64,000 nt of DNA. It comes from Candidatus Schekmanbacteria bacterium RIFCSPLOWO2_02_FULL_38_14 (GTDB taxonomy: Bacteria > Schekmanbacteria > GWA2-38-11). Under the pieces are notes generated by a model. That model was not told the origin of the DNA. It did not search any database and was given only the letters and a program-made list of their open reading frames with translations. The stretch lies in contig MGDH01000011.1 of NCBI GenBank assembly GCA_001790855.1, positions 1 to 64,000 of the forward strand. The letters are read 5' to 3'. The position numbers and the translations under genes are program-made. Positions within the stretch are counted from its first letter, which is position 1; the number at the start of each line of letters is the position of its first letter. Of this stretch, positions 16,857 through 27,194 are shown one piece after another.

Positions 16857-17450
16857 ATGATAATAAAATCTCAAATAGCAGTTAATCTTCCAAACATTTT
16901 AACTTTTCTGAGATTCATTCTTACTCCGCTATTTCTAATTTTTTTCTGCATCTACTTTTTTTCAGCAGAAAAAAATTTCTTTGGGATTTTTGCAATATTT
17001 TTGTTTATTGTTATCTGCCTGACTGATATACTTGATGGATATATGGCAAGGAAAAAAGGAGTTGCAAGTACCTTTGGAATGTATTTTGATGTTTCTGCAG
17101 ATTTCTTTTTCAGGTTCTCATCTTTCTTGCTTTTCTGTTTTCTAAAGATTATCCCTTTTGCTCTGGTTGTTGTTTATTCAATATTTTTCATTGAGTTTAT
17201 TCTGATGTCTAAAATAAATACAGCAGAGAATATCATTCCGGAGATAAGCATTTTCAGAAAATCTGCCCCAATCCTTTATATGCTGTTTATAGGAGTAGTT
17301 ATTCTTAAAGATTTTTTTCCTGATTCAATCTCCGGACTTATAAATCTATCAGCAATATCTTATGCCTTGGCTATTTTTACTCTGCTTGCCATTACAGAAA
17401 TTCTGGTTTTCTTTAGCCTGAGAATTCTTCGCAGGGAAATATTGCAATGA
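16857..17450 (+). CDS. CDP-alcohol phosphatidyltransferase
   Basis: A 197-residue integral membrane protein with about six hydrophobic segments. The family signature DGX2ARX8GX3DX3D is intact in DILDGYMARKKGVASTFGMYFDVSAD. Members join a CDP-diacylglycerol (or CDP-alcohol) to an alcohol in phospholipid synthesis, for example PgsA or PssA. Sequence alone does not fix the acceptor. It begins 27 nt after the aldehyde dehydrogenase, and its stop overlaps the start of the DUF362 gene by 4 nt, so the three are translated from one message. Confidence 0.9.
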   Translation: MIIKSQIAVNLPNILTFLRFILTPLFLIFFCIYFFSAEKNFFGIFAIFLFIVICLTDILDGYMARKKGVASTFGMYFDVSADFFFRFSSFLLFCFLKIIPFALVVVYSIFFIEFILMSKINTAENIIPEISIFRKSAPILYMLFIGVVILKDFFPDSISGLINLSAISYALAIFTLLAITEILVFFSLRILRREILQ

Positions 17451-18541
17451 AAAGAAGAAATTTTATTAAAGCAGCAGGAATCTGCGCAGGAACTTTCTGC
17501 CTCAATCCCTCTGCGCTTTCAGCGTTAGAAATAAGAGAGGATTTCAATAAAGACCTGAATGGTGCGGATGAGAGCTTTTCCACAGTAGCAATAGTTTCCC
17601 ACAGCAAGGCATCATACCAGAATGGTAAAATCAACAGAAAAATAGTACGCCTTATGATTGATGAGGGACTTAAAGCAGTTACTAATTCAAAGACTGTTGA
17701 AGAGGCGTGGGAGAAAATATTCCCTGAGCATCTTGACAGTGAGATTATAGGTATAAAAGTCAATTCTGCCAACTACCAGCTTCCTACCCATCCTGAATTC
17801 ACCTACTCGGTTGCAGACAGCCTCAGGGACAATGGCTACAAGGAGAATTATATTTTGATATGGGACTGTTATGAAAAAAATCTTATTAAATCAGGTTATA
17901 ACATAAATGATAAAGAATTCAGCTATCTCTGTTTTGGTACAAGCCGATGGGGGGCAGGATATGATGACTCAGTTAAAGTTAAGATACCATCAGCGAACAT
18001 TGAACTGCCTTTTAGCAAAATTCTTACCCAGCACTGCGATTATATCATCAATGCTCCTGTTTTGAAGAATGCAACCCCTTCGAAAGAAAGCGGGTTCAAG
18101 GCTTTTGCCGGTGTAACCCTGGCGCTGAAAAATGCTTATGGGTATATTCCTCTTAATGACCAGTTCTGGCAATTCAAGTTCTTTACTGCAATGGAGAATA
18201 TGAAAGCAATGCACGTCAACAACTGTAATCCGCAGATTGCAGAACTCAATGCATCTCCTGTTATAAGGAAGAAAACAAAAATAAGTATTTGTGACGCAAT
18301 TCTTGGAATTTATGATGGAGGTCCCTATGGCCCTCCGCAATGGATTGAAAACAAGATAATCATAAGCTCTGATATGGTGGCATTAGATACATGCGGGCTG
18401 AATATAGTTGAAAGCAAAAGAAAAGAGAAGGGATTGAATTCAGTTTCACCGCAGGCAACACATATTGCTTCTGCTGCAAGCCTTGGGCTTGGGAATAACG
18501 ACTTTAAAAAGATAAAACAGATTATTCTTAATCTGGGTTGA
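17447..18541 (+). CDS. Tat-exported DUF362 protein
   Basis: The N-terminus MKRRNFIKAAGICAGTFCL is a twin-arginine (Tat) signal, implying export of a folded, perhaps cofactor-bearing protein. The body matches DUF362 proteins, with FSKILTQHCDYIINAPVLK, GVTLALKNAYG and ISSDMVALDTCGL blocks. There is no ferredoxin-like CX2CX2CX3C domain, unlike many DUF362 members. The start ATGA overlaps the previous stop. The biochemical role of this family is unsettled. Confidence 0.82.
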   Translation: MKRRNFIKAAGICAGTFCLNPSALSALEIREDFNKDLNGADESFSTVAIVSHSKASYQNGKINRKIVRLMIDEGLKAVTNSKTVEEAWEKIFPEHLDSEIIGIKVNSANYQLPTHPEFTYSVADSLRDNGYKENYILIWDCYEKNLIKSGYNINDKEFSYLCFGTSRWGAGYDDSVKVKIPSANIELPFSKILTQHCDYIINAPVLKNATPSKESGFKAFAGVTLALKNAYGYIPLNDQFWQFKFFTAMENMKAMHVNNCNPQIAELNASPVIRKKTKISICDAILGIYDGGPYGPPQWIENKIIISSDMVALDTCGLNIVESKRKEKGLNSVSPQATHIASAASLGLGNNDFKKIKQIILNLG

Positions 18542-18564
18542 AAGTGCTGATGGGGTATTTGAAA

Positions 18565-20091
18565 TTACTGGATTTCATACATTATTCTGAAGTCGCCTTT
18601 TAAATCATCATAGAGTTTATTAAACATCAAAAAGCAGTTGTCATATTTTTTTCCGTTCTCTTTGTCAGGCTTAAGAGGTTTTCCAACTTTTATCCCGCTC
18701 TTAACAAACTTTTCAGTATTCTTTATGGCTCCGATTCCAAGCGCTGCAAGCGCGCTGATGCCAAAAGTTTCAGGAGATTCAACACTGCAAGGCACAATCT
18801 CCTTTTTCAGAACATTTGAGATTATCTGCTGAAGGAATCTGCTCTTACCTAATCCGCTTTCAAATATTTTTAAAACTCTTATATCAGAAACCATATCTTT
18901 TTCAAAAACTTCCAGATTTGTCCTTAAAGAATATGCTATCCCTTCAAACATAGCCCTGTAAAAATCACCCTTGGTAGATGATGGCGATATTCCAAAAAAC
19001 ACTCCTTTTGCATAGGGGTCCCATACAGGAGACCTCTCACCCATAAGGTATGGGAGGTAAATCAATCCCCCTGCACATGGCAAGGATTTTTGAGCTTCCT
19101 TTTCAAGCTCTTCAAACAGATTCTTTCCTGCAGGCTTTGTCCCAAATTCCCTGGCAAACAATTCTGCGGACATACCTGTCCCATCCATACAGGCAACAGA
19201 AAGATATTTCCCGTCATCTGAATAAAGAGTATTCAAAAACTCTTTCTTTAAAAGCGCCTGGTTTGCAACAATTCTGCAAAGCCTTCCAACAGTCCCAAGG
19301 ATAATAAAGCCCTCATCCCTTACTTTTACATTCAAAGCAATGCCTGCGGCAACACTATTCATAGCTCCGGAAATCACAGGTATTCCTTGCTTCAGTCCTG
19401 TAACTTTTGATGCTCTGTCATCTGTCTCTCCAACCACTTCAGAGGATTTGTAAACATCAGGAAGTTTTTCATGAGGTATTCCAAGCCCTGTCAATATTTC
19501 CACTGACCATTTTTTCTGTCTTACATCATATAAAAGTGTTGTACAGGCTCTTGTTGTATCAATGCTGAATTTGCCTGTTAATTTGCCAACAATAAACCCT
19601 GAAGGGGAAAGAAATTTATATGTACCTTTAAAAACACTGCTTCTGTTTTCTTTAAGCCAGAGAATTGATGGCAGGGAAAAAGCACCCGGAGCAATTCTGT
19701 TACCGGTGATAGAGAACACTTCTTCATCACCTATCTTATCGCTTATGTACTTAACCTCATGCTGAGACCTCTTATCCATTTGCATAATTGCAGGAGCAAT
19801 AGATTTCCCGTCCCTGTCAACGCATACGAGTGCATTTGTGCAGGAAACCCCTATTCCCAGAATTCTTTTTCCTTTTGCAACCTTATTTTTTGTAATCTTT
19901 TTTATGTTTTCAATAGTTGCCTTCCACCACTGTGTTTCCGGGTCTTCCTCAACACATCCTTTTGAAGAAGAGGTGAAGGAATAACTTACAGAGTTTTCAA
20001 TCAGAAGTTTTCCGCCCACAGTGTACAAAGCTGCTTTTGCCATGGATGTTCCAATATCAATTCCAAGAATACAATCAGAACTTTTAGGCAT
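18565..20091 (-). CDS. FGGY-family carbohydrate kinase
   Basis: The protein opens ILGIDIGTSMAKAALY, the phosphate-1 motif of the ASKHA fold, and continues with GVSCTNALVCVDRDG, PAIMQMDKRSQHEV and the C-terminal adenosine loop FESGLGKSRFLQQIISNVL. This is FGGY carbohydrate kinase architecture (xylulokinase/glycerol kinase/LsrK relatives, about 500 residues). The start is the ATG at 20091 because GGAGGG ends 5 nt before it; the TTG at 20103 overlaps that site. The sugar is unknown. It lies 71 nt after the aminotransferase and convergent with the DUF362 gene. Confidence 0.88.
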   Translation of the reverse strand: MPKSSDCILGIDIGTSMAKAALYTVGGKLLIENSVSYSFTSSSKGCVEEDPETQWWKATIENIKKITKNKVAKGKRILGIGVSCTNALVCVDRDGKSIAPAIMQMDKRSQHEVKYISDKIGDEEVFSITGNRIAPGAFSLPSILWLKENRSSVFKGTYKFLSPSGFIVGKLTGKFSIDTTRACTTLLYDVRQKKWSVEILTGLGIPHEKLPDVYKSSEVVGETDDRASKVTGLKQGIPVISGAMNSVAAGIALNVKVRDEGFIILGTVGRLCRIVANQALLKKEFLNTLYSDDGKYLSVACMDGTGMSAELFAREFGTKPAGKNLFEELEKEAQKSLPCAGGLIYLPYLMGERSPVWDPYAKGVFFGISPSSTKGDFYRAMFEGIAYSLRTNLEVFEKDMVSDIRVLKIFESGLGKSRFLQQIISNVLKKEIVPCSVESPETFGISALAALGIGAIKNTEKFVKSGIKVGKPLKPDKENGKKYDNCFLMFNKLYDDLKGDFRIMYEIQ

Positions 20092-20162
20092 TTTTCCCTC
20101 CAAAAAATTAATTAATGACTAACAATTGATAACTTATAACATAAAAACTTAAAGCCTATACC

Positions 20163-21284
20163 TTATTGCTTTGACAGTATTTTTTTTAAGGCACTTATAA
20201 GAAGATTGATATTATCTTTATTTGACGAGTAACCCATCAGACCTATTCTCCATATCTTTCCTGAAAGATTCCCAAGTCCTCCTCCAATTTCAATACCATA
20301 CTCCTCAATGAGTTTTTTCCTTACATCCTTATCATCTGTTCCCTGAGGAATCAGTACGGAATTTAATGTTGGAAGCCTGTATTTTTCTTCTACGAGATAT
20401 TTAATCCCAATGCCTTCAAGTTTTTCTGCAAGGTATCTGTAGTTCTCCTTGTGACGGCTGAACCGCTCTTCAAGCCCTTCTTCAATTATCAGTTTGAGAG
20501 CTTCTCTCAGGGCATAAATCATGGATACAGGAGCTGTATGGTGATATACCCTTTCTGAGCCCCAGTATTTTTCAATCATTGTAAGGTCAAGATACCAGCT
20601 CGGTATTCTTGTGCGCCTGCTTTTCATAACATTTATTGCTCTTTCATTTACGGTAAGTGGTGAGATTCCGGGGGGACAGCTAAGGCATTTCTGTGTTCCG
20701 CTGTAGCACACATCTATAAGCCACTCATCAACTTTAACAGGGACGCCACCCAAAGATGTCACTGTATCAACTATAAACAGCGAACCACTCTCTCTCACAA
20801 ATTTTCCGAGTTCTTCTATTGGCTGAAGCACTCCTGTAGAAGTTTCAGCGTGGACTATGGCAACAGCTTTTGCTTTATTTTTCTTTAATTCATTTGCGAT
20901 TCTGCTTATGTCAATTGGCTTTCCCCATTCTTCCCTGACCTCTACGACTTCAGCTTTTAAGCGTCTTAAAAGGTCTGCAATCCTTTCACCAAATACTCCT
21001 TTTATTCCAACAACAACCCTGTCCCCTTCTTCAACAAAATTTACAAACGCGGCTTCCATTCCGGCGCTTCCTGTTCCTGAAACAGGAATTGTCAGGCAGT
21101 TTTTTGTCTGAAATACCTTTCTTAAAAGCTCCATGGTCTGATCCATTATTTTCAGGAAAACAGGATCAAGATGTCCTATCATTGGCATGGACATTGCCTT
21201 TAATACCCGTGGATGAACATTGCTTGGACCAGGACCCATAAGTATTCTCACAGGGATTTTTATCTCTTCAGCAATATCAAACAC
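20163..21284 (-). CDS. Class V aminotransferase (serine-pyruvate/alanine-glyoxylate type)
   Basis: A 373-residue PLP enzyme. MGPGPSNVHPRVLKAM...GHLDP at the start is the substrate-side motif, VSGTGSAGMEAAFVNF contacts the phosphate, IVDTVTSLGGVPV holds the cofactor-binding Asp, and SGTQKCLSCPPGISPL contains the Schiff-base Lys. Members transfer amino groups among serine, alanine, glyoxylate and pyruvate, as in the serine cycle or photorespiration-like routes. The start is GTG, with GAGGAG seven nt upstream. The FGGY kinase follows on the same strand. Confidence 0.92.
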   Translation of the reverse strand: MFDIAEEIKIPVRILMGPGPSNVHPRVLKAMSMPMIGHLDPVFLKIMDQTMELLRKVFQTKNCLTIPVSGTGSAGMEAAFVNFVEEGDRVVVGIKGVFGERIADLLRRLKAEVVEVREEWGKPIDISRIANELKKNKAKAVAIVHAETSTGVLQPIEELGKFVRESGSLFIVDTVTSLGGVPVKVDEWLIDVCYSGTQKCLSCPPGISPLTVNERAINVMKSRRTRIPSWYLDLTMIEKYWGSERVYHHTAPVSMIYALREALKLIIEEGLEERFSRHKENYRYLAEKLEGIGIKYLVEEKYRLPTLNSVLIPQGTDDKDVRKKLIEEYGIEIGGGLGNLSGKIWRIGLMGYSSNKDNINLLISALKKILSKQ

Positions 21285-21342
21285 AAAATTCTCCTCTTAA
21301 AATTTATTCCTTTTTAACATTTTTCTCAAGATTAAAGCTTAA

Positions 21343-21372
21343 ATTTTACACCATTTTAACAAAGTCAATCAA
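21343..21372 (-). promoter_or_regulatory. Candidate promoter for the aminotransferase-kinase pair
   Basis: On the minus strand TTGATT (21372-21367), an 18-nt spacer and TAAAAT (21348-21343). The 251-nt gap between rng and the aminotransferase shows no other feature. Confidence 0.35.
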
Positions 21373-21535
21373 CCCTCATACACTGCTGTTTAAAATAAAT
21401 CGAATCTGATTAAGGCTTCATTTTAAAACCCTTTTGGACAGATGTCTATATAGATTAAGTGGTTTAATGGTTCAAAAACTCAGGATATGTAAGGTAAAGA
21501 ATCTTTAGAAAAGTCAATTCCTTGTAATATAAATT

Positions 21536-23074
21536 CTACATCGCCACAATGTCATACTGCTCAATATGATTGTCAAAATCAGTTTTTATTATTACTTTTT
21601 TCTGGCAGATTTTTTCCAGCTCTTCAATTCCTGCACTTTCTTCATCATAAAGCATATCAGCAACATCAGGATGAACGCTTACCATAATTTTCTTTCCGGG
21701 TTCTGAAATGGCAACCCTTGCAATCTCTCTGAAAATCTCATAACAGATGGTGGTTGATGATTTTATCAATCCCTTGCCATCGCAATAAATACACTGCTGG
21801 CATAATGACTGGCTAAGGCTTTCCCTCATCCTCTTTCTTGACATCTGAACAAGACCAAGCTCGGAGATTTTAAGGATATTTGTTCTTAAGCGATCTCCCT
21901 TTATTGCATTTTCCAGCGCATGAAAAACCTTTTCCCTGCTCTCTTCCTTTTCCATGTCTATAAAATCAATTATGATTATTCCTCCAAGGTTCCTCAGCCT
22001 TATCTGGTAAACAATCTCTTTTACCGCTTCAAGATTTGTTTTCAGTATTGTTTCCTCAAGATTTCTCTTTCCAACATACTTTCCGGTATTGACATCAATT
22101 GCAACAAGGGCTTCAGTCTGGTCAATCACTATGTAACCTCCTGACTTGAGCCAGATTTTTCTACCGAGAGCCTTGTCAATCTCTATCTCTATTCCAAAGA
22201 GATCAAAGATAGGTTCTTTCCCTTCATAGAATTCAATCCTGCCAGAATGCTGGGGAAGATATTTTTCAGCAAAATCAAGGCACCTCTCGAAATCAGCCTT
22301 GAAATCAACAAGAATCCTTTCAATATCTGATGTGAAAAGGTCTCTGAGGATTCTGAAAACCAAATCCATATCAGCATGAACAAGGCAGGGAGCCTGACGT
22401 TTATCGTGTCTTTCCTGAACTGTTCCCCATAGTTTTTTTAAAAAGTTCATGTCAGACATAAAATCTTCGTGTGATTTTCCCTCACTGGCAGTTCTTACTA
22501 TAAATCCTGAGTTTGGAGTTCTCAAATCATTCATTATGCCCTTAAGCCTTGCCCTTTCTCCCTTATCCTCTATCCTTCTTGAGATTCCCATGTGGTTAAC
22601 AGTCGGCATAAACACAAGGTATCTTCCCGGCAGAGTTATATATGAAGTCAGACGTGGCCCCTTTGAACCAATTGGCTCTCTTGAAACCTGAACAAGAATC
22701 TCCTGCCCTTTTTTCAGAAGGTCTTCAATCTGAAGAGAACTGTCTTTGCTAATGGAAACTTCTTCTTCGTTTTCAAAAATCTCATCATCAAGTTTATCCT
22801 GAGATATATCCTTATCCTCGTCCAGCAACTTTTCATATGCCCTTGCATCATCAGCTATGTCACTTGCATGAAGGAAACCAGCCTTGTCCATTCCTATGTC
22901 AATGAAAGCAGCCTGCATTCCCGGAAGAACCTTGCTTACTTTTCCCTTGTAAATGTTTCCGTTAATCCCCTTTTCTTTTTTCCTTTCTGTAAATATTTCT
23001 GACAAAAGATTATTCTCAAGAACTGCAATGCGGGTTTCCTGAGAAGTTGAATTTATAATTATTTCACGAGACAT
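21536..23074 (-). CDS. rng: Ribonuclease G/E family endoribonuclease
   Basis: A 512-residue RNase G-type protein. The N-terminal S1 domain starts NIYKGKVSKVLPGMQAAFIDIG. The catalytic DNase I-like region has the acidic motif (ALVAIDVNTGKYVGK and GIIIIDFIDM) and the zinc link CQQC near LCQQCIYCDGKG. There is an acidic insertion (about residues 90-110) within the S1 region. It processes rRNA and mRNA. GGAGG precedes the ATG. The radical SAM/DUF2344 gene lies just upstream, a pairing seen in many bacteria where rplU-rpmA-obg follow; here an aminotransferase follows instead. Confidence 0.94.
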   Translation of the reverse strand: MSREIIINSTSQETRIAVLENNLLSEIFTERKKEKGINGNIYKGKVSKVLPGMQAAFIDIGMDKAGFLHASDIADDARAYEKLLDEDKDISQDKLDDEIFENEEEVSISKDSSLQIEDLLKKGQEILVQVSREPIGSKGPRLTSYITLPGRYLVFMPTVNHMGISRRIEDKGERARLKGIMNDLRTPNSGFIVRTASEGKSHEDFMSDMNFLKKLWGTVQERHDKRQAPCLVHADMDLVFRILRDLFTSDIERILVDFKADFERCLDFAEKYLPQHSGRIEFYEGKEPIFDLFGIEIEIDKALGRKIWLKSGGYIVIDQTEALVAIDVNTGKYVGKRNLEETILKTNLEAVKEIVYQIRLRNLGGIIIIDFIDMEKEESREKVFHALENAIKGDRLRTNILKISELGLVQMSRKRMRESLSQSLCQQCIYCDGKGLIKSSTTICYEIFREIARVAISEPGKKIMVSVHPDVADMLYDEESAGIEELEKICQKKVIIKTDFDNHIEQYDIVAM

Positions 23075-23169
23075 AAAATGAACCTCCGGCTATTTGAACC
23101 AAGCTTATCAGTTTCATTGCATGAAGACAACAGATTTCAGCACTAAGATTATTTTCAGATAACATCATC

Positions 23170-25689
23170 TCATCCTTCACCAAGTATTATCCTTGTCCTT
23201 TTCAGATTAAACTTTTTGAAATCATCACAATTCAAACCAGAAAATCTCATTAGAACCTCTTTTGGTTTCAAAAAGTTGTTGTCAGTCATTTTTGCTTCAT
23301 ATTTTATTTTTACAGATTCCTCCTCTTCTTTAACCTGAATCCATTTGATTAGTTCCTTTAACTCCCCGTCTTTTATTTCATCATTCCATTTTTTTTGTTC
23401 ATCATTGGCGTTAATCAATTTTTTGGGAACATCAATTTCATATTCAAAGGATGAAATTGCTTTCATCAGTGATTTGTCCCCTTGTTTTAAAAGATGTGCT
23501 TCAAGAAACTTTATGCCAAGAGGTAACTGCTCATTAATTCTCATACAGAAAGTCTCCGGCTCTATTGCGCATTCTGCTTCTATATCGAAATACTCTTCCA
23601 AACCTTCGCATCCAACAGGAAGCGGAAAAGAAAATGAAAACGCAGGATGGGGATGAAATCCCTTTGAGTAGGCAACAGGGATATCTGCCCTTGACAGAGA
23701 ACGAATGAGGAGATTCTGGAACTCAAGATGAGACAGATATTTTGAAAGTCCTGTTTTGCTGAATTTTACCCTGAATCTTGTTCTGGTTTTTACGGCATCG
23801 TCAGTTTCAACACTTTCTTTGCCATCCGTTGATTCCTCTTTCAGAACACAGCTGTATTTGCTGTTACCAGGAAGAGGATGACAACCGCGTGTTTCAAGCC
23901 CGCAGAAATTGCATCCCTTTTCTCTGCAACTTCTCGTAATCACTTCCTGCGTTGCCTTTATGTATTCCTCTTCAAGAAATTTCCTGCTTACTCCTGTGTG
24001 TATGTGCTCCCACGGGAATATTTCATCGATTTCTCTTTTTCTTGTGGAATAGAAAGCGGGATTAATTCCCCCTTCAGAAAAAGCCTCCATCCATTTATTG
24101 AAATCAAACTGCTCGCTCCATCCGTCAAACCTGCATCCCTTATTAAAAGCCCTTTCAATAATATCCCCAACCCTTCTGTCTCCCCTTGCAATTGTTGCCT
24201 CAAGAAAACTTAATTGCGGATTGTGCCATTCAAAATCAATTCTTCTGTCTCTAACGCTTCCTGTTATGAATCTTATTTTTTCATTCATCTCATCATGTGG
24301 ATGCTGTGAAGCCCACTGGAACGGGGTGTGGGATTTCGGAACAAAAGGAGAGATTGATACTGAAAGACGCTTAAATCTTCCTGTTGATTTAAATGATAAT
24401 TTTCTTATTTTTCTTACAAGGTTTATTATTTCTTCAATATCTTCCATTTTTTCCGTTGGAAGCCCTATCATAAAATAAAGTTTTAAAGCTCCCCACCCTT
24501 CTTTAAAAACTATCTCAGCTGCTCGGAGTATCTCATCCTCTGTTATTTGTTTGTTTATGACATCCCTCAGCCTCTGAGAACCTGCTTCAGGAGCAATCGT
24601 AAATCCTGTTTTTTTAAACCTTTTAATCTCTGACGCTATGATTTGATTGAGGCTATCAGGCCTTAGTGATGGAAGGGAAAGAGATACCTTGTTTGCAGTA
24701 AAATAATCCATCAGTTGCGGGATAAGGAGATCTATTCCTGAATATTCTCCGGTATTGAGGGAAGTGAGCGAAACCTCTTTGTATCCTGAATTTTTCAGTG
24801 ATAGCTTTATGAGCTCCTTTATCTCATCAGCTTTTCTTTCCCTTAATGGCCTGTAAATTATTCCCGCCTGACAGAACCTGCATCCGCTCAGACAGCCCCT
24901 TGCTATTTCAATATTTACTCTGTCATGTACAGCTTCAATGTAAGGAATGATGGGCTGGACTGGAAAATCATTTTTCTCCAGACTTTCAGCAGCCCTTTTG
25001 CATACAAAATCTTTTCCCTTAAGATTTACATTGCTTATGCTTTTTATCCTTCTGTCATCTCTGTACAACACATCAAAAAAGCGAGGGACATAAACACCTT
25101 CAACTTCACTTAAGAATTTCAACAAATCATTTTTTTTTGCCTTTGAGACTTTCCATCTCCTGTATACCTCTACTATTTCAATTATGACATCTTCTCCATC
25201 GCCTATCACAAAAGCATCAAAAAACTGAGAAAGAGGTTCAGGGTTAAAGGCACAGGGACCTCCACCAATCACAAGAGGCATTCCCTCTTCCCTTTCTTCA
25301 GATTTTAAAGGTATTGAACCCAATCTTAGAATATTCAGAATATTTGTGTAGCTCATCTCATACTGAAGGGTAATGCCTACTATGTCAAATTCCTTTAAAG
25401 GCTTTTTGCTCTCGATGCTTGTAAGAGGAATCTTTTCCTTCACAAGTATTTCTTCAAGGTCGATCCACGGAGAATATACCCTTTCAGCCTGCACTCCCTT
25501 CATCCTGTTAAGAATGTGATAGAGAATTCTCAATCCGAGATTGGAAATTCCTATTTCATATACATCAGGGAAAACAAGGGCAAAGAAAAGGTCTACCTCT
25601 TCAGGATTTTTTCTTACACTTCCTATCTCATTTCCAATATACCTTGAAGGCTTCTGGACTATACTCAGGTAGTCATCTGGTAATTTCAT
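23170..25689 (-). CDS. Radical SAM protein fused to DUF2344 (TIGR03960/TIGR03936)
   Basis: An 839-residue fusion. Residues 1-220 resemble a B12-binding-like domain, followed by a radical SAM core with ARGCLSGCRFCQAG (CX3CX2C) at about residue 265. A Cys-rich stretch CREKGCNFCGLETRGC follows. The last 200 residues are the DUF2344 domain, starting RFRVKFSKTGLSKYLSHLEF with the GFHPHPAFSFSFPLPVG hallmark. In many bacteria the two parts are one gene upstream of rng, as here; the function is unknown, though linkage suggests RNA or ribosome modification. No good ribosome site is seen before the ATG. Confidence 0.92.
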   Translation of the reverse strand: MKLPDDYLSIVQKPSRYIGNEIGSVRKNPEEVDLFFALVFPDVYEIGISNLGLRILYHILNRMKGVQAERVYSPWIDLEEILVKEKIPLTSIESKKPLKEFDIVGITLQYEMSYTNILNILRLGSIPLKSEEREEGMPLVIGGGPCAFNPEPLSQFFDAFVIGDGEDVIIEIVEVYRRWKVSKAKKNDLLKFLSEVEGVYVPRFFDVLYRDDRRIKSISNVNLKGKDFVCKRAAESLEKNDFPVQPIIPYIEAVHDRVNIEIARGCLSGCRFCQAGIIYRPLRERKADEIKELIKLSLKNSGYKEVSLTSLNTGEYSGIDLLIPQLMDYFTANKVSLSLPSLRPDSLNQIIASEIKRFKKTGFTIAPEAGSQRLRDVINKQITEDEILRAAEIVFKEGWGALKLYFMIGLPTEKMEDIEEIINLVRKIRKLSFKSTGRFKRLSVSISPFVPKSHTPFQWASQHPHDEMNEKIRFITGSVRDRRIDFEWHNPQLSFLEATIARGDRRVGDIIERAFNKGCRFDGWSEQFDFNKWMEAFSEGGINPAFYSTRKREIDEIFPWEHIHTGVSRKFLEEEYIKATQEVITRSCREKGCNFCGLETRGCHPLPGNSKYSCVLKEESTDGKESVETDDAVKTRTRFRVKFSKTGLSKYLSHLEFQNLLIRSLSRADIPVAYSKGFHPHPAFSFSFPLPVGCEGLEEYFDIEAECAIEPETFCMRINEQLPLGIKFLEAHLLKQGDKSLMKAISSFEYEIDVPKKLINANDEQKKWNDEIKDGELKELIKWIQVKEEEESVKIKYEAKMTDNNFLKPKEVLMRFSGLNCDDFKKFNLKRTRIILGEG

Positions 25690-25790
25690 AGTTTTTATAG
25701 TAACATTTAAATAATTAAGGCGGAATTTACCTATGAATATATAAAAAGCAATGGTGGAAAATTAAAGTCTTAAGTTGAAAAGCCCGTTTT

Positions 25791-27194
25791 TCAACAGCCT
25801 TTTTGAAACAGTTCCATCTGGTCCATCTGCTCTTTGAGAATCGGGACAGGATAGTTCCCCGTAAAGCAGGCATTGCAGAATTCATGGTCAAGGGCTTCAA
25901 CAGCTCTGTTTAATGCTTCAAGGCTGAGATAAGCCAGACTATCTGCTCCTATAAAGTCCTTTATTTCTGATATGCTTTTGGATGATGCTATGAGCTCTTT
26001 TCTTGTTGGAGTATCAATTCCGTAAAAGCAAGGGTAAGCTGTCGGAGGCGAGCTGATTCTCATATGAACCTCCCTTGCTCCTGCATCTCTAATCATCTTG
26101 ATTATTTTCTGGCTTGTTGTTCCCCTTACAATTGAATCATCTATTATTACCACCTTTTTGCCTTCAATAACTTTTTTAACGGGGTTCAGTTTTACTTTTA
26201 CTCCAAAATGCCTGATTGACTGCTGCGGCTCTATAAAGGTTCTTCCGACATAATGGTTCCTGATAAGTCCGGCTTCAAAAGGAATCCCTGAAACCTCTGA
26301 AAAACCAATGGCTGCAACAACACCTGAATCCGGAACAGGAATGACAAAATCTGCCTTGCATGGAGATTCTCTTGCAAGTATCCGTCCAAATTCCTTTCTC
26401 ACCATGTGGACATTTCTTTTAAAAATATTACTGTCAGGTCTTGCAAAATATATAAATTCAAATATGCACTGTGAAAGGTGTGTTTTTTTAAAAGGATTAA
26501 TACTCTGCAATCCATTCTCATCAATGATAACCACTTCCCCGGGCTCAATATCCCTGATATATTCAGCTTCGATAAGGTCAAGCGCACAGGTCTCAGAAGC
26601 AAGGACAAAGCTGTCTTTTAATTTTCCAAGAATCAATGGCCTGAATCCGTTAGGGTCTCTGACTCCTATGAGCTTTTTTTCAGTCAAGAAGAGTATTGAG
26701 TAGGCTCCCTTTACCTGCTTTAAAGAATCAACAATCCTGTCAATAAGATTGTGTTCTTTTGACTGAGCCATAAGGTGGATGATAACCTCAGTATCACTTG
26801 TTGAAAGAAAAATGGCTCCGTTTTTCTGAAGTTCTTCTCTGATAACTCCGGCATTAATAAGATTACCATTGTGAGCAACTGCAATCTGCCCGAATGAATA
26901 CCGCGCATAAAAAGGCTGAACATTTTTAAGCTGGCTTGTCCCTGTTGTAGAATAGCGGTTGTGACCAATGGCTATGTGCCCCTGCAGTTTTTTCAGTTTC
27001 TCAATTGTAAATATGTCAGCTATAAGGCCTCTTGACTTGGAAGTGTAAAGAATCTTTCCGTCAGAAGAACAGATTCCGGCGCCCTCCTGTCCCCTGTGCT
27101 GTAGGGCATAAAGGCCGAGATAGGTTAAATTTGATGCTTCAGAATGGCCATAGATGCCAAATACACCGCATTCTTCGTGAAATTTATCAAACAT
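25791..27194 (-). CDS. purF: Amidophosphoribosyltransferase
   Basis: First step of purine synthesis: glutamine plus PRPP gives phosphoribosylamine. The 467-residue protein has the propeptide-and-nucleophile arrangement MFDKFHEE|C9GVFG, so Cys9 becomes the N-terminal nucleophile after cleavage, as in Bacillus-type PurF that carries a 4Fe-4S cluster. The PRPP loop is [17 protein letters not shown]-terminal cysteines near [10 protein letters not shown] fit the cluster. The start overlaps the end of purL by 8 nt, so they are coupled. It is the last purine gene in the run purB-S-C-Q-L-F. Confidence 0.97.
   Translation of the reverse strand: MFDKFHEECGVFGIYGHSEASNLTYLGLYALQHRGQEGAGICSSDGKILYTSKSRGLIADIFTIEKLKKLQGHIAIGHNRYSTTGTSQLKNVQPFYARYSFGQIAVAHNGNLINAGVIREELQKNGAIFLSTSDTEVIIHLMAQSKEHNLIDRIVDSLKQVKGAYSILFLTEKKLIGVRDPNGFRPLILGKLKDSFVLASETCALDLIEAEYIRDIEPGEVVIIDENGLQSINPFKKTHLSQCIFEFIYFARPDSNIFKRNVHMVRKEFGRILARESPCKADFVIPVPDSGVVAAIGFSEVSGIPFEAGLIRNHYVGRTFIEPQQSIRHFGVKVKLNPVKKVIEGKKVVIIDDSIVRGTTSQKIIKMIRDAGAREVHMRISSPPTAYPCFYGIDTPTRKELIASSKSISEIKDFIGADSLAYLSLEALNRAVEALDHEFCNACFTGNYPVPILKEQMDQMELFQKGC

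Noticed and set aside
18565-20091. LsrK assignment for the FGGY kinase
   Set aside because: The LsrF-like aldolase is 33 kb away and no other lsr genes are present; the family level is all that is supported.
26399-26608. ORFs opposite or out of frame within purF, purL, pnp and other core genes
   Set aside because: They lie wholly within well-identified genes and lack their own motifs or ribosome sites.
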